A DNA stretch of 64,000 nt from Sphingomonas sp. GTDB lineage: Bacteria > Pseudomonadota > Alphaproteobacteria > Sphingomonadales > Sphingomonadaceae. Below the pieces are notes generated by a model. That model saw nothing but the letters and a program-made list of their open reading frames with translations. It did not search any database and had not been told where the DNA came from. Numbering within the stretch: position 1 is the first letter of the stretch; every line of letters starts with the position of its first letter. Below, piece after piece: positions 43,267 through 53,568 of the stretch. A program made the translations under genes and the position numbers. The stretch lies in assembly GCA_017418975.1 (NCBI GenBank), contig JAFOMG010000017.1:828537-892536 (forward strand), given 5' to 3'.

Positions 43267-44177
43267 ACGCGCGCGCCGATCAGGCGGCGCTGCTGTTTCC
43301 TCCCGCACAGCCGATCCGCGAGTGGTTGCTGACGCTTGCGGGGCTGGGCCTTTCCACGGCCATCCTGCTCGCCGTCCTGGTGCAGCTCGGCGGCATCGAT
43401 ACCTCGCGCTTCGCTTCCGCGCCGGCCAATCCCTGGTTCTGGCTGTGCTTCGCGCTCTTCTATGCGCTGGGCCCCGCGATGGAGTGGCTGATCCTCCGCC
43501 GGCTGTGGAAGCTGCGCGCGGATGCCTTCCCGGCCCTGTTCCGCAAGCAGGTCGCGAACGAGATCGTCTTCGGCTATTCGGGCGACGCGCAATTCTATCT
43601 CTGGGCGCGGCAGCATCAGCCGCTCAAGGGCTCCGCCTTCGGCACGCTGCGCGACGTCGCCGTCCTTTCCGCGCTGGCCGGCAATCTCGCCACGCTCGCG
43701 ATGATGGCGATCAATGCCCCGCTGCTCTACGCGGTCGCCGGCGGCACGCTGCTCAACAGCTTCGCCGCATCCGTCGCCGTCATCATTCTCTCCTCGCTGG
43801 GGATATTGGTGATGCGGCGCTTCGTCTCGCTGCTCACGCTTTCGCGGCGCGATCTGATCGTCACTTTCGGCCTGCACAGCCTCCGGATCGTGCTGGGCCT
43901 GATATTCACGGCCTTGCTCTGGAAGCTGCTGCTCCCCGGCCTTTCGCCGATGATCCTCATCGCGGTGGCGACGCTGCGCATGATGGTCCATCGCTTGCCG
44001 CTGGTGCCAGCCCGCGACGCGCTGCTGGCGCCGCTGGTCCTCGCGCTGCTGGGGCCGGGATCCGGCCTCGCGGCCGCCACCATGCTGGTCGCGGCGCTGA
44101 CGCTGGTCACCCATCTCGCCGTGGGGGCGATCACGTCGATCGCGACGTTCCTGCCCGCCGCCCGGACTTCGGCCTGA
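43242..44177 (+). CDS. Polytopic membrane protein of a glycan gene set
   Basis: About 311 residues. The start is ATG 43242 (MASSASPMNARADQ) or ATG 43263, which overlaps the preceding stop as ATGA. Around eight hydrophobic helices, including LTLAGLGLSTAILLAVLVQL, LCFALFYALGPAMEWLIL, SFAASVAVIILSSLGILVM and ALLAPLVLALLGPGSGLA. A charged loop with KQVANEIVFGYSGDAQFYLW may be functional. The family was not recognised; the shape is reminiscent of flippase-like or UPF0104-type proteins but that is a guess. Coupled to the GT4 gene. Confidence 0.7.
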   Translation: MASSASPMNARADQAALLFPPAQPIREWLLTLAGLGLSTAILLAVLVQLGGIDTSRFASAPANPWFWLCFALFYALGPAMEWLILRRLWKLRADAFPALFRKQVANEIVFGYSGDAQFYLWARQHQPLKGSAFGTLRDVAVLSALAGNLATLAMMAINAPLLYAVAGGTLLNSFAASVAVIILSSLGILVMRRFVSLLTLSRRDLIVTFGLHSLRIVLGLIFTALLWKLLLPGLSPMILIAVATLRMMVHRLPLVPARDALLAPLVLALLGPGSGLAAATMLVAALTLVTHLAVGAITSIATFLPAARTSA

Positions 44178-44395
44178 AGTCCGTTCGATCGCCCGGCCGG
44201 AGCATCGCTCTGTGCCCGCGGCAACCTTCGCATCTCGTATAGTTCCGGCGGAAATCCGCGAAGCTGCCGCCCGCTAGACCCCGGCCACGGATTCCATGTG
44301 GAGGGTTGCGGATGCTTCTCGAACTCGCGCTCCAGGCGCCGGCCGGTGGGCGGAGATGCCTTGCGCGATTCCGCCATTTCCGGCGGCGCGGCGGC

Positions 44396-45391
44396 ATGCT
44401 GCGGATCGCCCTGCACGGCTTCGCGTCGTGCCCGGCCCTGCTGGCCCTCTCCGCCTGTGGCGGCCCTGGCGCTCCCCAGGGTGCCATCAAGCCGGCGAAG
44501 GTCGACCCCGTAGCGCATGAATCCGAGCTCATGCGGATAACGCTGACGCCGGAGGCGGAGCGCCGGCTGGGCATTGCCGTTGCCGCCGCCTCCCCCGACC
44601 AGGCGCAGGACCGGGTGGCGACGCACGGCGAGGTGGTCGTTCCCCCCGCCGCGAGCGGAGGCGTTCCGATCACCGCCACGACCGACCTGATGACGCTCGC
44701 CGCCAATCAGGCCCGCGCCGATGGCGATATCGCCCGTGCCGCGGCACAGGCGCGCGTGGCGCAGGTCAATGCGCAGCGTGCCGAAGCCCTGGTCCGGGAG
44801 GAGGCCGGAAGCATCAAGGCGCGCGACGACGCGCTCGCCGCCGCCGCAGTCGCCCGGGCCGATCTGGCAGCCGCCCGCGCCCAGCGCCACCTGCTCGGCG
44901 CGCCGGTCGCTTCGCTTGGGCGCCAGAACATCCTGTGGGTGCGCGTGCCGGTGCTCGCCGCCGACCTGACCCGTGTCGATCGCGGCGCGCCCGCCATGAT
45001 CCGGCCGCTGGGTGGAATGGCCGGAGCCCTGTCGGGGCGCCCGGTGGCCGCGCCGCCCTCTTCCAACGTCACCGCGGGCAGCATCGATCTCTATTACGCG
45101 ATCCCGAATACCCGCGCGCTCGGCGTCGGCCAGCGCGTCGCCGTCGAACTGCCGGCGGCGGGCGATGCCGCGCCCGGCCTCAGCGTCGCCGCATCAGCGA
45201 TCCTGCACGACGCCTATGGCGGCGAATGGGTCTATGTTCGAACCGCCCCGCGCACATTCGAGCGCCGGCGCGTCCAGCTTGCCGGAATCCGCGGAGACAG
45301 AGCCATGCTCGCCATGGGCCTCAAGCCCGGCGACCAGGCCGTGACCGCCGGTGCCGCCGAGCTGTTCGGCACCGAATTCGGCGCGAAGTGA
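44396..45391 (+). CDS. RND efflux periplasmic adaptor (membrane-fusion protein)
   Basis: 331 residues if started at ATG 44396; the frame is open back to 44306. The N-terminus reads as a lipoprotein signal with lipobox LSAC ([20 protein letters not shown] then CGG). A helical hairpin of Ala/Arg type ([20 protein letters not shown]) is followed by a beta-barrel and membrane-proximal domain ([20 protein letters not shown], then [19 protein letters not shown]). The typical lipoyl half motif is weak, so it is a short or divergent adaptor. It precedes the permease and outer-membrane factor of the same system. Confidence 0.85.
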   Translation: MLRIALHGFASCPALLALSACGGPGAPQGAIKPAKVDPVAHESELMRITLTPEAERRLGIAVAAASPDQAQDRVATHGEVVVPPAASGGVPITATTDLMTLAANQARADGDIARAAAQARVAQVNAQRAEALVREEAGSIKARDDALAAAAVARADLAAARAQRHLLGAPVASLGRQNILWVRVPVLAADLTRVDRGAPAMIRPLGGMAGALSGRPVAAPPSSNVTAGSIDLYYAIPNTRALGVGQRVAVELPAAGDAAPGLSVAASAILHDAYGGEWVYVRTAPRTFERRRVQLAGIRGDRAMLAMGLKPGDQAVTAGAAELFGTEFGAK

Positions 45392-45401
45392 GGGTCCCGC
45401 C

Positions 45402-48400
45402 GTGCTGAACTGGCTCATCACCGCCGCGCTCCGGCAGCGCGTGCTCGTCATCGCGCTGGCGCTCGTCCTGGTCTTTTTCGGCATCCGCGCCGGCCGGGAC
45501 GTGCCGCTCGACGTGTTCCCCGAATTCGCGCCGCCGATGGTCGAAGTGCAGACCGAGGCGCCGGGACTGTCGACCGAGGAGGTCGAGGCGCTCGTCACCA
45601 CCCCGCTCGAGTTCGCGGTGAACGGCACGCCGGGCCTGGGGACGCTGCGCTCGAAATCGGTGCTCGGCCTGTCCTCGGTGCAGCTGATATTCCAGGAGGG
45701 CACCGACATCGTCCGCGCCCGCCAGCTCGTGCAGGAGCGCATCGCGGTCGCCGCCCCGCGCCTTCCCGCCAATGTCCGCCCCCCGGTGATGCTGCCGCCG
45801 CTTTCGGCCACGAGCCGCGCGATGAAGATCGGGATCACATCCTCCCGGCTCAGCCAGATCCAGCTCTCGGAACTGGTGCGCTGGACGATCCGGCCCAAGC
45901 TGATGGGTGTTCCGGGCGTCGCCAATGTCGCGGTCTGGGGGCAGCGGGACCGGCAGCTTCAGGTGCTCGTCGATTCGAACCGCCTGCAGCAGATGGGCGT
46001 GACAATGGCCGAAGTAGAGAAGGCCGCGGGCGATGCCGCGGTGACGCTCGGCGGCGGGTTCGTCGATACGCCCAACCAGCGCCTCGCCGTGCGCCACCTC
46101 TCGCCAATCGCCGGTGCCGAGGACCTCGGCAACACAGTGATCCGGCTCGCCGGCACCGCCCCGGTCCGGCTGCGTGACGTCGCGACCGTGATCGAGGGCC
46201 ATGCCGCGCCGATCGGCAGCGCGATCGTCAACGACGGCGCCGGCATCCTGCTGATCGTCGAGAAGCAGCAGGGCGGCAACACGCTCGCGGTGACGCGTGG
46301 CGTCGAGGCGGCGCTGAAGGAGCTGCGGCCCGGGCTCAAGGACGTCGAGATCGACTCGACGATCTTCCGCCCGGCCACCTTCATCGAGCGCTCGATCGGA
46401 AACCTCACCGAAGCACTGTGGATCGGCTGCATCCTCGTCGCGGCGGTGCTCGTCCTGTTCACGCGCGACTGGCGCTCGGCGGCCATCAGCCTGACCGCGA
46501 TCCCCCTCTCGCTGCTCGGCGCCGCGCTCGTCCTCGCCAAATCGGGGATGAGCATCAATACCATGGTGATCGCCGGCCTGGTGATCGCGCTGGGCGAGAT
46601 CGTCGACGACGCGATCATCGATGTCGAGAATATCGGGCGAAGGCTGCGCCTCAATCGCGAGGCCGGGTCGCCCCGCTCGCCGTTCGCGGTGGTGCTCGCC
46701 GCCTCGCTCGAGGTGCGGACCGCGGTGGTGTTCGCCAGCCTGATCGTCATGCTGGTGTTCCTGCCGATCTTCTTCCTCGACGGCGTGTCGGGAACTTTCT
46801 TCAGGCCGCTGGCCACCGCCTATGTCCTTGCGATCGGCTGCTCGCTGCTGGTCGCGCTCACCGTCACCCCGGCGCTCTGCCTGATGCTGCTGCCAAACGG
46901 CACCCAGGTCCACAAGGAGACGCGCCTGGTCGCTCGCCTGAAGTCCGCCTATCGCCGCTTCCTGCCCATCGTCATCGCGCGGCCGGGCGGGGCCATCGGC
47001 GTCGTCGCGGGCGGGCTGCTGCTCGCGGGGATCGGCTATGCCGGCCTCAAGGACCAGTTCCTCCCCAATTTCCGCGAGACCGACTTCCTGATGCACTTCG
47101 TCGAGAAGCCCGGCACTTCGGTGGAAGCGATGGAGCGGATCACCGTCCGCGCCTCGAAGGAGCTGCGCGCAATCCCCGGCGTGCGCAATTTCGGCGCGCA
47201 TATCGGCCGCGCCGAGGCCGGCGACGAAGTCTATGGCCCCAATTTCACCGAGCTGTGGATCAGCCTGGACGAGAAGGCCGATTATGACGGCTCGGTCCGC
47301 AAGATCCAGGAAGTGATCGACGGCTATCCCGGCCTCTATCGCGACGTGCTCACCTATCTGCGCGAACGCATCAAGGAAGTGCTGAGCGGCGCCGGCGCCA
47401 GCATCGTCGTGCGCGTCTACGGACCCGACATCGCGACGCTCCGCCAGACCGCCGACCGGCTCAAGAAGGAGCTGGAGGGCATTCCGGGCACCAGCGAGCT
47501 GAAGGTGGAGATGCAGACCGCTATCCCGCAGATCCAGGTGCGTCCGCGCCCCGCCGACCTGGCCACCTATGGCCTGACGACCGGCGATGTCCGCCGCACC
47601 GCCGCCACGTTGATCCAGGGCAGCAAGGCAGGCGAGCTCTACGAGGGCAATCGCTCGACCGACGTGGTGGTATGGGGCGTTCCCGCGGCACGGGCGGACG
47701 TGCAATCGATCCGCGATGCGCTGATCCAGCTGCCCGGCGGCGGCGCGGTGCGGCTGTCGCAGGTCGCCGACGTCATGGTCATGCCCGCGGCGAACGAGAT
47801 CAAGCGCGAGAACGGCTCGCGCCGCATCGACGTGACGATGAACGTGTCGGGATCGGACCTGGGCGCGGTCGCCCGGGCTGTGCAGGCGAAAGTGGACAGC
47901 TTCACCTTCGGCACCGGCTATCATCCCGAGGTGATCGGCGAGTTCGAAGCGCTGCAGAAATCGCGGCGGCAGCTGGCGACGCTGGGCGCGCTCTGCCTGC
48001 TCGGCATCCTCCTGCTCGTCTGGCTCGAGTTTCGCTCGCTGCGGGTGACGGCGCTGGTCGGCATCAGCCTGCCCTTTGCCCTGGTGGGCGGCGTGGTCGC
48101 GGTGCTGCTGTCGGGCGGGGTCCTCTCGCTCGGCTCGCTGGTCGGGTTCGTCACGGTGCTCGGAATCTCCGCGCGCAACGGCATCATGCTGGTCAGCCAT
48201 TATCGCCATCTCCAGCATGAGGAAGGCGAGCCATGGGGCCCCGAACTGCTGCTGCGCGGCGCGGAGGAGCGGCTGGTGCCGATCCTGATGACCGCTACCT
48301 GCGCGGCGCTGGCGCTGCTGCCGCTGGTCGTGCGCGGGGACGCCCCGGGGCACGAGATCGAGCATCCGATGGCGCTCGTCATCCTGGGTGGCCTGGTCAG

Positions 48401-48518
48401 CTCGACCGCGCTCAACCTGCTGCTGATGCCTTCGCTCTACGGCCGCTTCGGCCGCGAGGACCGCAAGCCTCGCGAGGAGCAGGGCATGGCGGCCGAAGGA
48501 AAGGTCGTACCGGCATGA
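45402..48518 (+). CDS. Heavy-metal-type RND efflux permease (CusA/CzcA family)
   Basis: 1038 residues from GTG 45402 ([20 protein letters not shown]). Twelve-helix proton-driven pump. HME features: [20 protein letters not shown] near 33-52, [12 protein letters not shown], the acidic helix-4 segment [19 protein letters not shown] near 401-419 and [20 protein letters not shown]. The C-terminal half has [15 protein letters not shown] and [18 protein letters not shown]-type sequence with the conserved G-x-E-x-x-x-P. Likely exports divalent or monovalent metals across the envelope with the flanking adaptor and outer-membrane proteins; the metal is not determined. Confidence 0.93.
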   Translation: MLNWLITAALRQRVLVIALALVLVFFGIRAGRDVPLDVFPEFAPPMVEVQTEAPGLSTEEVEALVTTPLEFAVNGTPGLGTLRSKSVLGLSSVQLIFQEGTDIVRARQLVQERIAVAAPRLPANVRPPVMLPPLSATSRAMKIGITSSRLSQIQLSELVRWTIRPKLMGVPGVANVAVWGQRDRQLQVLVDSNRLQQMGVTMAEVEKAAGDAAVTLGGGFVDTPNQRLAVRHLSPIAGAEDLGNTVIRLAGTAPVRLRDVATVIEGHAAPIGSAIVNDGAGILLIVEKQQGGNTLAVTRGVEAALKELRPGLKDVEIDSTIFRPATFIERSIGNLTEALWIGCILVAAVLVLFTRDWRSAAISLTAIPLSLLGAALVLAKSGMSINTMVIAGLVIALGEIVDDAIIDVENIGRRLRLNREAGSPRSPFAVVLAASLEVRTAVVFASLIVMLVFLPIFFLDGVSGTFFRPLATAYVLAIGCSLLVALTVTPALCLMLLPNGTQVHKETRLVARLKSAYRRFLPIVIARPGGAIGVVAGGLLLAGIGYAGLKDQFLPNFRETDFLMHFVEKPGTSVEAMERITVRASKELRAIPGVRNFGAHIGRAEAGDEVYGPNFTELWISLDEKADYDGSVRKIQEVIDGYPGLYRDVLTYLRERIKEVLSGAGASIVVRVYGPDIATLRQTADRLKKELEGIPGTSELKVEMQTAIPQIQVRPRPADLATYGLTTGDVRRTAATLIQGSKAGELYEGNRSTDVVVWGVPAARADVQSIRDALIQLPGGGAVRLSQVADVMVMPAANEIKRENGSRRIDVTMNVSGSDLGAVARAVQAKVDSFTFGTGYHPEVIGEFEALQKSRRQLATLGALCLLGILLLVWLEFRSLRVTALVGISLPFALVGGVVAVLLSGGVLSLGSLVGFVTVLGISARNGIMLVSHYRHLQHEEGEPWGPELLLRGAEERLVPILMTATCAALALLPLVVRGDAPGHEIEHPMALVILGGLVSSTALNLLLMPSLYGRFGREDRKPREEQGMAAEGKVVPA

Positions 48519-49942
48519 ACATCCGTTTCCCCCAGGTCGCCCTGGCCGGCGCGCTCGCTCTGACGGCGGGCTGCGCGGTGGGGCCCCGGCACGTCGCTCC
48601 CACCGCGCCGCCTTCCGCGCAGGGGCCGTTCCTCGGCGCTTCGGAGGCGGGAATCGCCGCGGCCCCGGTGCCCGACGACTGGTGGCGGCTGTTCGACGAT
48701 CCGGCGCTCGACGCGCATGTCGGGCGCGCGCTGGCCGCCAATGCGGATATCCGCGTGGCGCTCGCCAATCTCGAAGCAGCCCGCGCCGCTGCGCGCGGCG
48801 CCCGGGCGGCCCAGCTTCCGAACACCATGCTCGAAAGCGGCGCGGGCCCGAGCCCGGCGCAACGGCAACCGAGCACCAGCGCCGTCCCGAAATCCAGCTA
48901 CGACCTCGCCGCGACCATTGCCTACGAAGTCGATCTGTTCGGCCGGCTGCGCGCGACCACCGAAGCCGCCCGCGCCGACCTCGAGGCGAGCGAGGCCGCG
49001 CGCGACACGGTGCGCGTCGCCGTCGCCGCCGATACCGCGGCGGCCTATGCGGCGGCGTGCGGCGCCACCGCCGGCAAGCGGATCGCCGAGGCGCAGCTCG
49101 CGGCGCAACAGCGGAGCTACGACCTGATCGCCCGTCAGCTTGACGCGGGCGAAGTCTCTCCTCTCGAGCTCGCCCAGTCCAGGACCCTGCTCGACCGTGC
49201 CCGCGCCGCGTTGCCGGCATTCGACGCGGACCGAGCACGCGCGCTGTTCCAGCTCGCCACGCTCGAGGGCCTGCCGCCAAGGGAGGCACCGCGCCTGGCG
49301 CCGCCTTGCATGGCCGCGCCAATCGCGCGCCACGCCCTGCCGGTGGGCGACGGCAACGCCCTGCTGGCGCGGCGCCCGGACATTCGCGAGGCCGAGCGCA
49401 AGCTCGCCGCCGCGACAGCGCGGATCGGTGTCGCCACCGCCGATCTCTATCCGCGTTTCCAGCTTGGCGGTTCGGCCGGCCTGCTCGGCGGCGATTTCAC
49501 CGGCTTCCTGACCCCGCTGATCAGCTGGGCCTTTCCCAACCAGAGCGCCGCGCGCGCCAGGATCGCCGCGGCCAGGGGAATCCAGGCGGCGGCCCTGGCC
49601 GGCTGGGACGTCGCGGTGCTGCGCGCCCTGCGGGAAGTCGAGACCGCGCTTGCGGACTATCAGGCGGAGAAACGGCGCAACGCCGAGTTGCGCGGCGCGC
49701 TCGCGGCATCCGAGAAGGTCGTGACTCGCGCCGAAGCGCGCTTCCGCCTGGGCGCCGACAGCTATCTGCAGGTCGTCGACGCCGAACGCACCCGCAACGA
49801 CACCGGGGCGCTGCTGGTCGGGTCGGACCTCAGGATCGCCCTCACCCAGGTCGCCCTGTTCCGGGCGCTGGGTGGAGGCTGGGGTTCACAGCCGGGCGCG
49901 GCATCCACTAGGGGGGAAGCGCTTCCCGTCGGCAGCAGATAG
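48515..49942 (+). CDS. Outer-membrane efflux lipoprotein (NodT/OMF family)
   Basis: 475 residues from ATG 48515, which overlaps the permease stop as ATGA. The lipoprotein signal ends [10 protein letters not shown], the classic NodT N-terminus (GC-VGP). [19 protein letters not shown] follows, then two repeated OEP helical regions: [20 protein letters not shown], and [20 protein letters not shown] with [16 protein letters not shown]. It is the trimeric channel of the tripartite pump. Confidence 0.93.
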   Translation: MNIRFPQVALAGALALTAGCAVGPRHVAPTAPPSAQGPFLGASEAGIAAAPVPDDWWRLFDDPALDAHVGRALAANADIRVALANLEAARAAARGARAAQLPNTMLESGAGPSPAQRQPSTSAVPKSSYDLAATIAYEVDLFGRLRATTEAARADLEASEAARDTVRVAVAADTAAAYAAACGATAGKRIAEAQLAAQQRSYDLIARQLDAGEVSPLELAQSRTLLDRARAALPAFDADRARALFQLATLEGLPPREAPRLAPPCMAAPIARHALPVGDGNALLARRPDIREAERKLAAATARIGVATADLYPRFQLGGSAGLLGGDFTGFLTPLISWAFPNQSAARARIAAARGIQAAALAGWDVAVLRALREVETALADYQAEKRRNAELRGALAASEKVVTRAEARFRLGADSYLQVVDAERTRNDTGALLVGSDLRIALTQVALFRALGGGWGSQPGAASTRGEALPVGSR

Positions 49943-49956
49943 AGTCGCACGTCGCC

Positions 49957-50637
49957 ATGAAGATCCTGATCGCCGAAGACGACCGCGAAACCGCCGATTA
50001 CCTCGCCAAGGGACTGGCGGAATCCGGGATGAACGTCACTGTCGTCGCGAACGGCCCGGATGCGCTGTTCCATGCGACGCAGCAGCAGTTCGACGCGATC
50101 ATACTCGATCGGATGCTGCCGGGGATCGACGGCCTGGCGATCCTCAGGATGATCCGGGCCGGCGGGATCGCGACGCCGGTCCTGCTCCTCACCGCGATGG
50201 CCAAGATCGCGGAGCGGGTCGAGGGGCTGGAGAGCGGCGCCGACGACTATCTCGTCAAGCCCTTCGCCTTTTCGGAGCTGCGCGCCAGGCTCAACGTGCT
50301 GATCCGTCGCCCCGCCGCCTCCGCCATGCCCGCCGAAACCATGCTGCGGGTCCGCGATCTCGAGCTGGATCTGCGGCGGCGGCGCGTGACGCGCGGCGGA
50401 ATTCCGATCGATCTCCAGCCGCGCGAGGTGCTGATGCTCGAGGAGCTGATGCGCAATTCCGACCGGATCATGACGAAGACGATGCTGCTCGAACGGGTCT
50501 GGGAGTTCGATTTCGATCCCCGCACCAACATCGTCGAGACCCATATCAGCCGGTTGCGCGCGAAGCTCAACGCCGGGTTCGACACCGACGCGATCCTGAC
50601 CGTGCGGGGCGCCGGCTACACGATCCGCACCGAATGA
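49957..50637 (+). CDS. OmpR-family response regulator
   Basis: 226 residues. Receiver domain with ILIAEDDRETADYLAKGL (acidic pair), phospho-Asp about residue 51 in AIILDRMLPGIDG, Thr in LLLTAMA and the conserved Lys in DDYLVKPFAFSEL. The C-terminal winged helix has LLERVWEFDFDPRTNIVETH and ISRLRAKL then VRGAGYTIR. It directly follows the efflux genes (about 15 bp) and overlaps the kinase start, so it likely controls the pump in response to metal. Confidence 0.95.
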   Translation: MKILIAEDDRETADYLAKGLAESGMNVTVVANGPDALFHATQQQFDAIILDRMLPGIDGLAILRMIRAGGIATPVLLLTAMAKIAERVEGLESGADDYLVKPFAFSELRARLNVLIRRPAASAMPAETMLRVRDLELDLRRRRVTRGGIPIDLQPREVLMLEELMRNSDRIMTKTMLLERVWEFDFDPRTNIVETHISRLRAKLNAGFDTDAILTVRGAGYTIRTE

Positions 50638-51980
50638 AGCTGCACCTGCCCCGCTCCACCTTCGGGCTCGCCGCGCTCGCCAGCCTCACGCTCTGCATCG
50701 CCACCATCCTGCTCGGCGGGATCGTCTATTTCGTGTCGCACGAGGCGCTGGAGCAACAGCTCGACCACCGTATCGCCGCCGAGACCAGCAGCCTGAAGAC
50801 CGTCGCCGAACAGGACGGGATCCCTGCGCTCCGGACCGCCATCGCGCGGCGCGAGGACGGCCACAACACGAACGGGCTGGGCTATATGCTCTTCGCCGGT
50901 TCCGGCACCAAGGTCGCGGGCAAGTTCGATGCGGCGCTGCCGCGTCCCGGCTGGCACGAGCTGCTGCCCTTCCATGACGCCCGCGAGCGCGCGAACATTG
51001 CCCAGGCCCTCGCGACGCCGCTGCGCGACGGATATGTGCTGGTGGTGGCGGCGGACCGCACGCCGATCGACGAGATCGACCGCTCGATCCTCATGATCTT
51101 CGCCGCGGCGTTCGGCGCGATGCTGCTGATCGGCGCCACCTGCGCCTGGGGGCTCGGTTTCGTGGTCCGACGCCGCCTCGGGCGCATCCATGCGACGGCG
51201 GAGGCGATCATCGACGGCGATCTGAGCCGCCGCGTCGACCGCGACGAGGTTCCGAACGAATTCGACAAGCTGGCCGAAACCCTCAACCGCATGCTCGATC
51301 GCATCGGCTCGCTGCTCGAGAATCTGCAACAGGTCACCACCGACATCGCGCATGACCTGCGGACGCCGCTCGCGCGCCAGCAGCAGATCCTCGAAGCCGC
51401 GCTCGACGCCGATCTCGACGCGGACGCATGCCGTGACGCAATCCGCCGCGCCGCGGATTCCAGCGAGGAGATACTGAACATCTTCACGGCCATGCTGCGG
51501 ATTTCCGAAGTGGAGACCTATCAGGTCCGCGAGGGGTTCCGGCCCGTGGACCTGTCGGAAGTGGCCGAGCGGGTCGCCGACGCCTTTCGCGCGAGCGCGG
51601 AGGCGACCGGGCACGAAATCGCACTGGATATCGAGGGAGAGGCAATCGTCGAGGGCGATCGGCACCTGCTCGCGCAGATGTGTGCGAACCTGGTCGAGAA
51701 TACGCTCCGGCACACGCCTGCCGGCACGCGGATCGCGATTGGCGTGCAGCGACGGGCGGATGCCGTGCGCCTCGTCGTCGCCGACACCGGACCGGGCATT
51801 CCGCCCGCGGAGCGCGCGCGCGTCCTCCAGCGCTTCGTCCGGCTGGAGCGCAGCCGCTCGACTCCGGGACACGGACTGGGCTTGAGCCTGGCGGCGGCCA
51901 TTGCCCGCGCGCATTTCGCGACGATGGAATTGTCCGACGCGGGCCCCGGCCTGCGGATCGTCATCCGCTTCGGCGGCTGA
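50634..51980 (+). CDS. Sensor histidine kinase
   Basis: 448 residues from ATG 50634 (ATGA overlap with the regulator). Two membrane helices (ALASLTLCIATILLGGIVYF near 13-32 and ILMIFAAAFGAMLLIGATCA near 152-171) flank a periplasmic sensor of about 120 residues. HAMP region, then H-box with His240 in DIAHDLRTPLARQQQ. Catalytic ATPase boxes are LVENTLRHTPAG (N), VVADTGPGIPP (G1) and GHGLGLSLAAAIA (G2). Its partner is the OmpR-type regulator encoded before it. Confidence 0.95.
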   Translation: MKLHLPRSTFGLAALASLTLCIATILLGGIVYFVSHEALEQQLDHRIAAETSSLKTVAEQDGIPALRTAIARREDGHNTNGLGYMLFAGSGTKVAGKFDAALPRPGWHELLPFHDARERANIAQALATPLRDGYVLVVAADRTPIDEIDRSILMIFAAAFGAMLLIGATCAWGLGFVVRRRLGRIHATAEAIIDGDLSRRVDRDEVPNEFDKLAETLNRMLDRIGSLLENLQQVTTDIAHDLRTPLARQQQILEAALDADLDADACRDAIRRAADSSEEILNIFTAMLRISEVETYQVREGFRPVDLSEVAERVADAFRASAEATGHEIALDIEGEAIVEGDRHLLAQMCANLVENTLRHTPAGTRIAIGVQRRADAVRLVVADTGPGIPPAERARVLQRFVRLERSRSTPGHGLGLSLAAAIARAHFATMELSDAGPGLRIVIRFGG

Positions 51981-52035
51981 GCCCGCCCGATCGGGAGAAG
52001 GCGGCGGCCCTGCGCGGAGCCGCCGCCCTCTCGCC

Positions 52036-52818
52036 TCAGGCGAAGATCGCCTCAAGATCGGAAGGCGCGATGCCCTCCTTGAGCTGACGCAGCTCGACAT
52101 AGATGCTCGCCTGCACCGCCACCATGACCATGCTGGCGAGCGCGCTTGTCGCAGCACCGACCAAAGCGGTCAGGAAGGCATTGCCGATCGCCTCCATCGC
52201 CGCGGTGAGGAAGCTCACCGGGATGCTCAGCACGCAGAGCAGGACGAGGACGATGAGCATCGTCAGGAAGATGCGCCAGCGCGCGCCGCTGGTCAGCGCC
52301 GCGCTGCGGCTGAACGCATCGAGGATCCCGATCTTCTCCTGGACATAGGCCGGCGTGACCACCGCCCATACCAGCCACAGGATGACCCCCGGTACGATCA
52401 GCAGCATAAAGCCGATAATCACGCCGACGCCGGCGAGCAGGCCGATCGCGATCATCGGCAGGATCATGCTGATCCCGACGGCGAGCAGCTGGCCGAACTG
52501 CGGCGTCTCGCCCGACAGGTGCATCACCGTCGCGCGGGTGAGCCCGGCCTGGAGGATCGCCCCGGTGACGATCGAGACCAGCCAGGTGAGGCCCAGCATG
52601 CCCCAATAGGAGCCGCTGGAGAACATGCTGGAGCTCGCCGAGGCGCCCTGCAGGGTGAAATTGCTCGCCTGCCAATATCCCAGCACGAACTGGGGCGTAC
52701 CCGCCAGTACCAGCGCAAGCCCGCAGAATAGCAGGAAATTAGACCCGATGGTTTCGAACGCGCGCGAAATGACCGCGCCGATTTCGTAGCGCGCTCCGCC
52801 AATATCCGCTTCAGCCAT
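52036..52818 (-). CDS. Polytopic membrane protein, function unknown
   Basis: 260 residues with about six helices (FLLFCGLALVLAGTPQFVLG, MLGLTWLVSIVTGAILQAGL, ISMILPMIAIGLLAGVGVII, LLIVPGVILWLVWAVVTPAY, IFLTMLIVLVLLCVLSIPVS and a C-terminal one). The PGVILWLVWAVVTPAYVQEK-type segment (P...A.p....e..g...A..RS..L) resembles the glycerophosphodiester phosphodiesterase membrane-domain/YciC-like group of unknown role. FSRSAALTSGARWRIF supports this. It is divergent from the DUF4129 operon. Confidence 0.7.
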   Translation of the reverse strand: MAEADIGGARYEIGAVISRAFETIGSNFLLFCGLALVLAGTPQFVLGYWQASNFTLQGASASSSMFSSGSYWGMLGLTWLVSIVTGAILQAGLTRATVMHLSGETPQFGQLLAVGISMILPMIAIGLLAGVGVIIGFMLLIVPGVILWLVWAVVTPAYVQEKIGILDAFSRSAALTSGARWRIFLTMLIVLVLLCVLSIPVSFLTAAMEAIGNAFLTALVGAATSALASMVMVAVQASIYVELRQLKEGIAPSDLEAIFA

Positions 52819-52950
52819 GATTCCCCTCTTTCATAGAAGTGCAATCGACGCTGAAGAAAGACTGAACAAAAAACGGTCGCAAAGTCCAGTCTTACCGGGG
52901 TTTCCCGGGGCAGGCTGTTCCGGTAGCAAAGGGCGCGTGGGGGATTCGAC

Positions 52951-53568
52951 GTGACCGTACAGGGATCGACTGCGCAGTCCGTCGCCAGGGCGCACGAGGC
53001 CCTGCGCGCGCGTTCCGACATCCAGTTCGAGATGAGCGCCGCCAAGCCGCCCGAGATTCCGCCATGGATGCGCTGGCTGGCCAGGCAGCTCGGCGAAGTC
53101 GCGCCCTATATGGGCTGGATCCTCCTGGCCTGCGTGGTCATCGGCGCGGCCATCATCCTCTATCTCGTCATCAGCTCGCTGATCCGTGCCCGCCCCTCGG
53201 GCGATGCCGAGGCCGCGGCGACCCAGGACGTCGCCGCCTGGCGCCCCACCGAAAAGGCCGCGCGCGCGCTGCTCGCCGATGCAGAGGCGCTGGCCGCCCA
53301 GGGGCGTTACGAAGAGGCGGTCCATCTGCTGCTGTGGCGCAGCCTGGAGGACATTCAGCGCCATCGCCCGCGGCTGCTCCGTCCCGCGCTCACCAGTCGC
53401 GAGATCGCCGGATCCGACTGGATGCCCGGCATCGTCCGCCGGGCTTTCGCCGCCATGGCCGCGCCGGTGGAGCGCAGCCTGTTCGGCGGCCGCAGCCTGG
53501 CCCGGACGGACTGGGAGGAAGCCCGCGCCGCCTATGGCGAGTTCGCGCTGCCGGGAGCATGGCGATGA
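52951..53568 (+). CDS. DUF4129 domain membrane protein
   Basis: 205 residues from GTG 52951. One membrane helix (YMGWILLACVVIGAAIILYL, about 52-71). The cytosolic C-terminal part has the DUF4129 pattern: ALLADAEALAAQGRYEEAVH then LLLWRSLEDIQRHR, and LTSREIAG. Proteins of this kind accompany MoxR-DUF58 clusters. First gene of a six-gene operon with start/stop overlaps throughout. Confidence 0.8.
   Translation: MTVQGSTAQSVARAHEALRARSDIQFEMSAAKPPEIPPWMRWLARQLGEVAPYMGWILLACVVIGAAIILYLVISSLIRARPSGDAEAAATQDVAAWRPTEKAARALLADAEALAAQGRYEEAVHLLLWRSLEDIQRHRPRLLRPALTSREIAGSDWMPGIVRRAFAAMAAPVERSLFGGRSLARTDWEEARAAYGEFALPGAWR

Noticed and set aside
45321-49322. 1333-residue minus-strand open frame across the RND genes
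   Set aside because: Antisense to a recognised permease and outer-membrane factor; composition is typical of a GC shadow frame.
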